This document shows, piece by piece, positions 18,370 through 29,200 of a stretch of DNA of 48,292 nt. The position numbers were made by a program, and so were the translations under genes. Position 1 is the stretch's first letter. Each line of letters begins with the position of its first letter. Source of the stretch: Flavobacteriales bacterium (lineage in GTDB: Bacteria; Bacteroidota; Bacteroidia; Flavobacteriales_F; PHOS-HE28). The DNA lies in the NCBI GenBank assembly GCA_020635655.1, contig JACJZI010000016.1, positions 1-48,292 on the forward strand. The letters run 5' to 3'. Under the pieces are notes generated by a model. The model was not told the origin of the DNA. It was given only the letters and a program-made list of their open reading frames with translations, and ran no database searches.

Positions 18370-19305
18370 CTATTCCTTCACGAACCTCCCCCGGCTGGAT
18401 CGGCTGCCGTCCGGTGATCGGAGCGCGTAGAGGTAAAGCCCCGGCGACAGATCGTGCACGTCGATCGTGGTGCGGTGCTCGGTATGGAACGATCTGCTGC
18501 GCACCACGGTGCCGCGCGCATCCACGATGGTGAGCGCGAGCGCGTTCAGGCCGGCGGTCTCGTAGATCAACGTCAGTTCATCGGTCACGGGCGTGGGCGC
18601 CACCTGGGAATGGAAGGAGTTCGCGCTGTATTCCGGTATGGCCTCGGCCCAGTCCTCGAAATGGAGATCGTCGAACATGAGCCCGTCCCGCCCGGTATCC
18701 GTGCTGTCACTGAAGAAGGAGAAACGCCAGCGGATGGTGTCGCCGATCTGGATGTCGTACCCGATACCATAATGGATGTAGGCGCTCACATTCATAAGAT
18801 CGCCATAGAAATACCGCCAACCGCCGCTCGATCCGGTGAGTTGAGGCGGGCCGCCACCCCAGATGATCATGGGCGCAAAGAGCGTGTCATGCAGGACATC
18901 GATCCAACCGCTGTCCACATTGTACGCAACCTCGATGGTGCCGATGTCCTCCAAGCTGTCGGTGTCCGACCAATAATAGCCTTCGAGGATCACGGTATGC
19001 GGGAACCACCAGCCCTCGTTCGCCAGGTGCACGATCGTGAACCGGGACGTGTCGTTCGGTGGATAGGGTGCCAGCGTGTCGGTGACGATGACGTTGGGGG
19101 CGCTCTGTGCGGAGGTGAGGACCGATTTCTGTGGTGCGCCGATCTGCCAAAGGCCGCCATGGCCGTCGGTGGTGTCGATCTGGACGTGGCTGACCAGCGT
19201 ATCATCAAAATTGATGGAATACAATGACCAATCGAACCATTGGGCGTGGAGCGTGCCGCTCAGGGAAAGGGCGGCAAGAACGATCGGAAAGGAGCGAGGT
19301 CGCAT
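18370..19305 (-). CDS. Secreted protein with type A T9SS sorting domain
   Basis: The protein has 311 residues from the ATG at 19305, chosen because it directly begins a signal peptide (MRPRSFPIVLAALSLSGTLHAQ). An upstream in-frame start would add 33 residues without signal character. The mature part is rich in Trp, Tyr, Asp and Thr (for example LVSHVQIDTTDGHGG and FFSDSTDTGRDGLMFDDLHF), suggesting a beta-sandwich binding domain, perhaps jelly-roll-like. The C-terminus (about 235-311) is a T9SS sorting domain: PTPVTDELTLIY, then LTIVDARGTVV, and LSPGLYLYAL with RGRFVKE at the end. No catalytic motif was recognised. It lies 75 bases upstream of the other T9SS cargo gene on the same strand. Confidence 0.8.
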   Translation of the reverse strand: MRPRSFPIVLAALSLSGTLHAQWFDWSLYSINFDDTLVSHVQIDTTDGHGGLWQIGAPQKSVLTSAQSAPNVIVTDTLAPYPPNDTSRFTIVHLANEGWWFPHTVILEGYYWSDTDSLEDIGTIEVAYNVDSGWIDVLHDTLFAPMIIWGGGPPQLTGSSGGWRYFYGDLMNVSAYIHYGIGYDIQIGDTIRWRFSFFSDSTDTGRDGLMFDDLHFEDWAEAIPEYSANSFHSQVAPTPVTDELTLIYETAGLNALALTIVDARGTVVRSRSFHTEHRTTIDVHDLSPGLYLYALRSPDGSRSSRGRFVKE

Positions 19306-19320
19306 GGGTGTCAGCACATG

Positions 19321-19354
19321 GAAAGTTACCGATCGAAGGACGAATGGCGGTAAC
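19321..19354 (-). promoter_or_regulatory. -7-like box overlapped by an inverted repeat
   Basis: TAACTTTC (19321-19328, minus strand) lies 15 bases upstream of the T9SS cargo start at 19305. The arms GTTACCG (19325-19331) and CGGTAAC (19348-19354) form a perfect seven-base inverted repeat overlapping it, placed where a repressor operator could be. This is suggestive only. Confidence 0.3.
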
Positions 19355-19413
19355 CGAACGCTGCTTTGGGGAAGGGACGCTGCGGGGGATCTGGAACCGC
19401 ACAAGGTGAAAAT

Positions 19414-19443
19414 GAGAAGGCCCCGGTGATCCAGGGCCTTCTC
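19414..19443 (-). terminator. Intrinsic terminator of the small membrane protein gene
   Basis: A ten-base-pair stem, GAGAAGGCCC (19414-19423) and GGGCCTTCTC (19434-19443), has a ten-base loop. Read on the minus strand it is followed by ATTTTCACCTT. It sits 18 bases after the stop at 19462. Confidence 0.75.
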
Positions 19444-19461
19444 GTGCAGCTGTCGTTCGGT

Positions 19462-19893
19462 TCAGGCCGGAGCCTTGCCACCGCCCATGCCCAGCACCCA
19501 GCCGGCGACGGCACCCAGGATGCCACCGACCACCAGGTTGACCACCACATCGATGATGATGATGGTATGGCTCGCGAACATGTGGGTCATCCCGAGGAAC
19601 ATCATGTCCATGCTGAATGCGGTGAGCGCGGCGATGATGGCACCGGGCACCATGCCCGCCATCGCGCTCTTCACGCCCATGCGCCAGAGGGCATAGCCGG
19701 TGATGGCTCCCCAGCCGAGATTGCCCAGCACCATGGCGAGCATGTTCATCTGGTCCTGCGGGCGGTCGTAGCCCTCGAAGTGGTTCATGCCGGCCGCGTA
19801 GGTGTCGGCCAGCAGCATGCCCCATACGAGCCAGCCGATGAGGAAACTGGCCACACCGGCTGCGAGACAAGCGAGCAACATTCGTGTGTTCAT
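19462..19893 (-). CDS. Small integral membrane protein (DUF1761-like layout)
   Basis: The protein has 143 residues and four hydrophobic helices: about 5-27 (LLACLAAGVASFLIGWLVWGML), 50-70 (MLAMVLGNLGWGAITGYALW), 78-100 (AMAGMVPGAIIAALTAFSMD) and 108-135 (HTIIIIDVVVNLVVGGILGAVAGWVLG). The loop after helix 1 (ADTYAAGMNHFEGYDR) and the spacing of helices recall DUF1761-type small membrane proteins of Bacteroidota, but the match is by eye. No function is known. It is a single gene followed by a strong intrinsic terminator and is divergent from the giant adhesin operon. Confidence 0.65.
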   Translation of the reverse strand: MNTRMLLACLAAGVASFLIGWLVWGMLLADTYAAGMNHFEGYDRPQDQMNMLAMVLGNLGWGAITGYALWRMGVKSAMAGMVPGAIIAALTAFSMDMMFLGMTHMFASHTIIIIDVVVNLVVGGILGAVAGWVLGMGGGKAPA

Positions 19894-20067
19894 GAGCGAA
19901 AGGTGTATTGGTGATCAAGATCGAAACTAGTCGGGAACGCGCATCCTCGGGGGGCATGGACCGCCGGGTTTTGAACCGGTGATCATGGGAACGCGGCGCG
20001 CACGGGCTCAACATCGGCGTGTTAAGAAGATCGGAGAATGCCCTCTGGCGTGGTGAAGGGGCCGGTC

Positions 20068-20075
20068 TAGGTTTG
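20068..20075 (+). promoter_or_regulatory. Candidate -7 box of the adhesin operon, with long leader
   Basis: TAGGTTTG matches TAnnTTTG exactly and lies about 180 bases before the chosen ATG at 20255. The 361-base gap between 19893 and 20255 holds no other gene that I can support; the open frame upstream of 20255 (from 20165) lacks signal character. A 180-base leader would leave room for post-transcriptional control. Confidence 0.4.
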
Positions 20076-20254
20076 CGATGGCACCTGACCGGAATACGAG
20101 ACGACCGTCCTTTCCAGAGTTGAACGACCAGCAGGTGCTTCGCGGGCCCCCGCTGCCGTGAACGATGCTGGACGACCGAGCCGGAGCGACGACCGGCACG
20201 GTAGGATGGAACGGGCCCTTGGTCCCGGCAGGCACCACCCTTATCGGATGGTCC

Positions 20255-23200
20255 ATGGCTGAACACGTACGCCTATTCACCGCGCTCCGCCCGCTGCGGA
20301 ACCTTGTCACCTCCTCCCTGATCCCCACGACGCTCGCGCTTGCGGCGGTGCTCGGGTCCGCGCATGAAGCGCGCGCCACGCACGCCATGGGGGGCGAACT
20401 GTCGTACCAATGCCTCGGTGGGAACCAGTACAAGATCATCCTGAACTTCTATCGCGACTGCAACGGGATCGCCGCGCCGACCAATTGCAACAACGGCCTG
20501 GAGTTCCACGTGGCCTCGCCCACCTGCAACCCCGGCGGCTTCGATCAGTGCTTCGCGCTGGAGAGCGTGCAGGTGATCACGCCGATCTGCTCCACCGAGC
20601 TGGACCGGTGCCTGAACAGCGGCGGCACCTACGGCATCGAGAAGTACACCTTCAGCAAGGTGATCGACCTGAGCGCGTGGGCCGGCTGCGGCAGCGACTG
20701 GACGATCAGCTGGGGACTGTGCTGCCGCAACAACGCGATCACCTCGCTGCAGAACCCGGGCAACCAGCAGCTCTACCTGGACACGCGCCTGAACAACACC
20801 TTCACCCCGTGCAACAGTTCGCCGGTGTTCCTGACGGACCCGACGCCGTTCTATTGCCTCGGACAGTCGGTGAGCTACAACCCGGGCGCCTTCGATCCCG
20901 ACGGTGACTCGCTGGACTTCGCGCTGATCCCCGCCCGGGGCGCGAACGGTGCCAACCTGAGCTATGCGAACGGTTACAGCGCGCTGCAGCCGGTGCACAA
21001 CGCGGGCGGCGCCGGCAGTGTGCAGATCGATCCGGTGACGGGCACGATGACGGTGGTGCCGGACATCCAACAGGTGGCGGTGGTGACCTACCGGGTGCGC
21101 GAATACCGCAACGGCGTGCAGATCGGGGTGATCACGCGCGATGTGCAGGTGGTGGTGCGCACATGCCCCGGCAATACGGCGCCGACCGCCAGTGGCATCA
21201 ATGGAACGAGCACCTACAACGCGTCCGTGTGCGTGGGCAACACGCTCAATTTCACGGTGAACAGCACCGATGCCGACGCCGGGCAGTCCGTGACGATGAC
21301 CTGGAACAACGGCATTCCCTCGGCCAGTTTCGTTGTGGCGGGATCACCGTTCCCCACCGGGTCCTTCAGCTGGACGCCGACGATCGCCGATATCGGGACG
21401 CACCTGTTCACCGTGAGCGTGGTGGACAACAGTTGTCCGTTGGTCGGCACCAATGCGTTCGGCTACACCGTGCAGGTGACCCCGCCGATCACGCCGGCCA
21501 ATGCGGGTCCGGACCAGAACGTGTGCGGCACCTCGGCCACGCTGGCGGGCGTGCTGCCCTATCCGAACCTGCAGGGCACCTGGAGCGTGGTCAGCGGGTC
21601 CGGCACCTTCGGCAACCCGAACGGCGCGGGGACCACGGTGAGCGGGTTGGCCCAGGGCGCGAACGTGTTCCAGTGGACCGTGAATTACCAGACCTGCGGC
21701 ACGACCAGCGACCAGGTGACGATCACATCCTACGACCCCGGCCAGGCGGTGGCGAACGCAGGCGCCGACCAATCGCTCTGCCTGCCGACCAACAGCACGA
21801 CCCTGGCGGCCAACACCGCCAACGCGCCCGCCGTCGGGACCTGGACCCTGGTGACCGGCCAGGGCACGATCACCACGCCCAACGCACCGAACACCATGGT
21901 GACGAACCTGGGCGTGGGCGCGAACACCTTCCGCTGGACGATCAACAACGGCCCCTGCGGATCGCCGACGACGGACCAGGTGACCATCTATCTCTTCAGC
22001 AACCTGCAGGGCGTGGCGAACGCCGGTCCGGACCAGCAGCTGTGCGCACCGAACCTGTCGACCACCCTGACCGGCAACACCCTGATCGCGCCGGCGACGG
22101 GCCAATGGACGGTGGTGCAGGGTACGGGCAGTTTCGGCAATGCGGCGGCGCCCACCACCACGGTGAGCGGCCTGAGCGTCGGGGTGAACATCTTCCGATG
22201 GACGGTGAACAACGGACCGTGCACGCCGAGCAGCACCACCGACGATGTCGCGATCACGGTCTTCGATCCGAACAGCCCGAACGCGAACGCCGGACCGGAT
22301 ATCCCGATCTGTTCACCGCCGAACAACGTGACATTGACGGGCAACACCCCAACGCCACCCGCCACGGGGGTCTGGACCCTGGTGAGCGGCACCGGCACCA
22401 TCGTGAGCCCCAACAGTCCCTCCACCCAGGTGACCGCCCTTGGTCTGGGCAGCAACGTGTTCCGGTGGACGGTGAACAACGGCCCGTGCGCGAACGGCAA
22501 CACCAACGACCAGGTGACGGTGACGGTGTACGATTCCAGTTCACCCGCGGCCAACGCCGGACCGGACCAGAGCATCTGTTCCACCACGCCGAGCGCCACC
22601 CTGGCCGGCAATGCGCCGATCGCACCGGCCGGCGGCAACTGGACCCTGGTGAGCGGCAGCGGCACCATCACGAACCCGGCCTCGCCGACCAGTACGGTGA
22701 CGGGCCTGGGCATCGGGAACAACGTGTTCCAATGGACGCTGAACAATGGTCCCTGCCCCTCGGGCATCACCCAGGACCAGGTGACGATCGCCGTGTACGA
22801 TGCGAACGCCGTGACGGCGAACGCGGGACCGGACCAATCGCTCTGCACACCCACCACGTCCACCGACCTGGCGGGCAACACGCCGACCTTCCCCAGCACC
22901 GGTCTGTGGACGCTCGTGAGCGGCAGTGGCACCATTGTCAGCCCGAACAGCCCGACCTCGCAGGTGACCGGCCTGGGCATCGGTGCCAACGTGTTCCGCT
23001 GGACGATCACCAATGGGCCCTGCACCAATCCGGTGAGCAACGACCAGGTGACCATCTTCCTGTACGATGGCAACAACCCCGTGGCGAACGCCGGTCCGGA
23101 CCAGCAGCTGTGCGGCGTGACGAACACGGTGATGGCGGGCAGTGCGTTGACGTTCCCCGCGACCGGTCAATGGACGTTGGTCAGCGGCAGTGGCACCATC

Positions 23201-26200
23201 GCAAGCCCGGCCTCGCCCACCAGCCAGATCACCGGACTGGCGGTGGGTGCGAACGTGTTCCAATGGACCGTGAGCAATGGTCCTTGTGGTGCGCCGACGA
23301 GCGACCAGGTGACCGTCCTCGTCTTCGATCCCAGCGTGCCAACGGCCAACGCGGGACCGGACCAGCAGTTGTGCACGCCGAACACCAGCACCACGCTCAC
23401 CGGCAGCACCATCGTCTTCCCGGCCACCGGGACATGGACACTGGTGAGCGGCAGCGGAACGATCGCCACGCCGAACGCGTCCACAACCACGGTGAGCGGC
23501 CTGGCGGTGGGTCAGAACGTGTTCCAATGGGCGGTGGACAACGGACCCTGTGCGGCGCCTTCCACGGATCAGGTGACGATCACCGTGTTCGACATGAACA
23601 ATCCGGTGGCCAATGCCGGACCGGACCAGAGCATCTGCGTCCCCACGGTACCGAACACCGTCAACCTGCAGGGCAGCAACGTGATCGCCCCGGCGGTGGG
23701 CACCTGGACATTGGTGAGCGGCACGGGCACCATCGTGAGCCCGAACAGTCCGACCTCGCAGGTGACGGGCCTGGCGGTGGGCGTGAACATCTTCCAATGG
23801 ACGGTGAGCAACGGCCCGTGCACGCCGCAGCAGACCACGGACCAGGTGTCGATCTATGTGTTCGATGCGGCGAACCCGCTGGCCAACGCGGGTGTCGATC
23901 AGGACCTGTGCACACCGATCACCTCCACGATCCTGAACGGCAGTGCGCTGACCGCACCGGCCACGGGCACCTGGACACTGGTGAGCGGCAGTGGCACGAT
24001 CGTATCGCCCAACTCGCCGACCACGCAGGTGACGGGCCTGGGACTTGGCGCGAACGTTTTCCAATGGACCGTGAGCAACGGCACCTGCGCCGATCCGCTC
24101 ACCAGCGATCAGGTGACCATCAATGTGTTCAACGGGAACGCGCAGGAAGCGGACGCCGGTCCGGACCAGACGATCTGTTCCACCACCACCTCCATCACCA
24201 TGGCGGGCAATGCGCCCGTTGGTCTGGCCACCGGCCTGTGGACCGTGGTGCAGGGCACGGCCACGTTCGCCGATGCGACCAGTGCGACGACCACAGTGAG
24301 CGGTCTGAGCGTGGGCACGAACATCCTGCAGTGGACCATCAACAACGGCGCCTGTGGACCGAGCAGCGACCAGATGACCGTGACGGTGTTCGATGATGCG
24401 CAGGCCTCGGCGAACGCGGGCCCGGACCAGAGCATCTGCGTGCCCACGATGCCCAGCCAGGTGAACCTTGCGGGCAATGCGGTGACCTTCCCGGCCAGTG
24501 GGTCCTGGACGCTCGTCAGTGGGACCGGTTCCATTTCCGACCCCACCGACCCCAACACCCTGGTGACCGGTCTGTCGGTCGGTGAGAACATCTTCCAATG
24601 GACGGTGGGGAATGGCCCCTGTGCGAACGGTTCGACGAGCGACCTGGTGAGCATCTTCGTGTTCGACGCGGCCAATGGGGCGGCCAACGCGGGACCCGAC
24701 CAGGAGCTGTGCACGCCTGCCAATTCCACCACGCTCGCCGGCAACGCGCCCATCTTCCCGGCGACGGGGCAATGGACCCTGATCAGTGGCACCGCCACGA
24801 TCACCGACCCCACCGACCCGGGCACGACCGTGACCGGACTGGTCGTCGGCCAGGTGGTATTGCGCTGGACCGTGAACAATGGTCCCTGCGCGGACCCCAT
24901 CACCATGGACGACGTGGTGATCTCCATCTACGATGAGAACAACGCCGTCGCCGATGCCGGCCAGGACCAGCAGTTGTGCATCCTGACCGGACTGACCATC
25001 CTGAACGGCAGCCCGGTGACCTTCCCCGCCACCGGTACCTGGACCGTGATCAGCGGCAGTGGGAACATCGCCGATCCGAACAGTCCGTTCACCCAGTTGA
25101 CCGGATACAGCGTGGGCGACAACGCATACACCTGGACGGTGGACAATGGTCCCTGCGCGAACGGGTTGACGGTCGACACCGTTCACGTGTTCGTCTTCGA
25201 CAACAACAACCCCAACGCGAACGCCGGTCCGGACCAGCAGTTGTGCACGCCGCAGAGCAGCACCACGATGGCCGGCAGCACGATCACCTATCCGGCCGTG
25301 GGCACATGGACGCTCGTGAGCGGGGGTGGGTCGATCACCGATCCGAACGATCCGAACACATCCATCACCGGATTGCCGGTGGGCGTGAACGTCTTCGAGT
25401 GGACGGTGGTCAATGGACCATGCACCAATGGGACCACCCACGATCAGGTGACCATCGCTGTGTTCGATGCCAACAACCCGGTGGCCGATGCGGGTCCCGA
25501 CCAGGACCTCTGCACCCCGAACACATCGACCACGCTCGCCGGATCGGCGGTGACCCTGCCGGCGGTGGGCACCTGGACACTGGTGAGCGGCAGCGGTGCG
25601 ATCGCCGATCCCAACGATCCGGGCACGGCGGTGAGCGGACTGGCAGTGGGTGAGAACATCTTCCAATGGTCGGTGAGCAACGGCCCCTGCGCCGATCCGC
25701 TGACGACCGACCAGGTGAGCATCTTCGTATACGACGCCAACAACCCGGTGGCCGACGCCGGTCCGGACCAGTCGCTCTGCACACCGAACGTGAGCGCCAA
25801 CATGAACGGAAGCGCGGTGACCTTCCCGGCGACGGGATCCTGGACACTGGTGAGCGGCAGTGGCACCATCACCGACCCGTCCGACCCGAACACCACCATC
25901 ACCGATCTCGGCGTGGGCGAGAACATCTTCCAATGGGCGGTGGACAATGGACCCTGCGCGAACGGCGCGACGAGCGATCAGGTGAGCATCTTCATCTATG
26001 ATGCGAACAATGCCAATGCGAACGCCGGTCCGGACCAGTCGCTCTGCACGCCGAACACCTCCACGAACATGAACGGCAGTGCCGTCACCTTCCCGGCGAC
26101 GGGCGCGTGGACACTGGTGAGCGGTGTCGGCACGATCGTGGACCCGAACGACCCGAACACCGCCATCACCGGGCTGGGCGTCGGCGAGAACATCTTCGCG

Positions 26201-29200
26201 TGGACGGTCGACAACGGACCCTGTGCGAACGGCATGACGAGCGACCAGGTGAGCATCTTCATCTATGATGCGAACAATGCCGATGCGGATGCAGGTCCGG
26301 ACCAGTCGATCTGTACACCGGCGAGCACGGTGGTCATGATCGGCAGTGCGGTCACGTTCCCGGCGGTGGGGACCTGGACCCTCGTGAGCGGTTCGGCGAC
26401 CATCACGGACCCGAACGATCCCAACACGACCATCAGCGACCTGACGGTGGGTGAAGTGGTGTTGCAATGGTCGGTGGACAACGGTCCCTGCACCAACGGT
26501 GTGACCACGGACCAGGTCACCATCCTGATCTATGATGAGAACAATGCCGCGGCCGATGCCGGCGCGGACCAGGACCTGTGCACGCCGCAGACGAGCACGG
26601 GCCTGTCCGGTAGCCCGGTGATCTTCCCGGCGGTAGGCACCTGGAGCGTGACCCAGGGAACAGGCACGTTCAGCGACCCCAATGATCCGGACGCGACGGT
26701 GAGCGGATTGACCGTGGGAGAGAATATCCTGGTATGGACGGTGAACAACGGACCCTGTGCGAACGGAACGACCACGGACATGGTCAGCATCTTCCTTTAC
26801 GACCAGGGCACGCCGCCCGCGGATGCGGGGCCCGACCAGGAGCTGTGCACCCCGACCACCTCGACCCAGATGGCCGGCAGCAACATCGTCTTCCCGGCCG
26901 TGGGCACCTGGACGGTGATCAGTGGTACGGCCACTGTCGTCGATCCGCATGACCCGCTCACGCTGGTGAACGACCTGACCATCGGCATCAGCGAGCTGGT
27001 ATGGACCGTGGAGAACGGACCATGCAACGACCCGATCACCACGGACACGGTGCGCGTGCTGCTCTTCGATTCCGACCAGCCCGCCGCGGATGCCGGCCCG
27101 GACCAGCAGGTCTGTACCCCGGTGACCTCCGCCACGATGGCGGGCAGCCCGGTGACCTTCCCGGCAACAGGTCAATGGATCCTGGTCCAGGGCCAGGGCA
27201 CGATCACTGATCCGACCGACCCCAACACGACCATCACCGACCTGGGTGTGGGGGAGAACATCTTCACCTGGATCGTGTTCAACTCCCACTGCGGGTTCGG
27301 CATCACCAGTGATGATGTCAGCATCTTCCTCTTCGATCTGAACGCCCCGCCCGCGGATGCCGGCCCGGACCAGGAGCTTTGCTTCCCCGACCAGCAGACG
27401 GTGTTGGCCGGCAATACGCCCACGCCGCCGGCCATCGGGGTATGGACGGTGACGCAGGGTCCGGCCAACATCGACCAGATCAACGATCCCGCCACATTGG
27501 TGGACGGTCTGGCGATCGGTGAGATCATCCTGACCTGGACCATCGACAACGGCATCTGTGGTGTGAGCTCGGACGACATGCACATCGATGTGTTCGACCC
27601 GAACCAGCCTCCGGCCGATGCCGGCCCGGACCAGGAACTGTGCACACCGGCGGATTCCACCTTCCTGGCGGCCACCACGCCGATCTTCCCGGCACATGGC
27701 ACCTGGAGCCTCGTGGATGGTGCGGGCTTCATTTTCGACGCGAACGATCCGAACACGCAGGTGAGCGGCCTGGCGATCGGCGACAACGTGTTCCAATGGA
27801 CGGTGTACAACGGTCCTTGCAACTACATGGACAGCGTCGCCTTCGTGACGATCACCCTGTTCGATGACAGCACGGCGGCGGCCAATGCGGGACCGGACCA
27901 GGAGGTATGCCTGCCGCTGAACAGCACCAACATGGCGGCGGACGTTCCACAGGCGCCGGCCTCGGGCACCTGGACCCTGTTCAGCGGGTCCGGCACCATC
28001 ACCGATCCCGGCGACCCGATGACCTCGATCACCGACCTGCAGGTGGGCATCAGCACCTTCCTCTGGACGCTGGACAATGGGCCGTGCGCCAACAACGGTC
28101 TGCTCACGGACACGATGTCGATCTACATCTATGATCCCGGCGCACCAACGGCAAACGCGGGGCCCGATCAGGACCTGTGCACACCGCAGGACAGCACCAC
28201 CATGGCTGCCAATACCCCGCTCTTCCCGGGTGTGGGAACGTGGACGTTGTTCAGTGGGTCCGGTACCATCGCCGATGCGAACGATCCCACCACGGCGATC
28301 ACGGACATGAGCGTGGGGGACAACACGTTCATCTGGACGATCTACAATGGTCAGTGCGGATTCGGACCCCCGAGCACGGATACCGTGACGGTGACCGTAT
28401 TCGATGAGGACCAGCCCGATGCCAATGCGGGGCCCGATCAGCAGTTCTGCACACCCACCAGCGGCACCGTGCTGCATGGCAACGATGCCAACTACCCGGC
28501 CACCGGGCAATGGACGGTGCTCCAGGGTGGCGCGACGCTGGCCGATGCCTCCGACCCCAACACGGCGGCGTTCAACATCAGCGTCGGGGAGAACATCTTC
28601 GTCTGGACCATCTTCAACGGTCCCTGCCTCAACGCCGTGACCACCGACACGGTGAGCGTGTTCCTCTTCGACAGCAACGCGCCAACGGCCAACGCGGGAC
28701 CCGACCAGTCCATCTGTGTGCCCACCTTCCCGAACGAGGTGAACATGGCGGCGAACGTGCCGCTGTTCCCCGCGATCGGCACCTGGACGTTGGTGAGCGG
28801 CACGGGCGTGATCACCGATATCCATGATCCGGCCACGTTGATCACCGGCCTGACCGTCGGCGCGCATGTGTTCCAATGGGAGATCGAGAACGGCCCCTGC
28901 CCGAACGGACAGACCACCGACCTCGTGACCATCCTGGTCTATGATGCCGCGCAAGCGGATGCGGACGCGGGTCCCGACCAGCAGCTGTGCACGCCGGACA
29001 ACAGTGTCCAGCTGGCCGGCAACAGCCTGATCTTCCCTGCCACGGGGACCTGGACCATCATTTCCGGCAGCGGCACGATCGGTGACCCGAGCGCCCCTGT
29101 CACCTCGCTCACCGGCTTGATGGTGGGTGAGACCATGCTCGTATGGACGATCGACAACGGTCCCTGCGCGAACGGCATCACCACGGACACCCTGGTGGTG

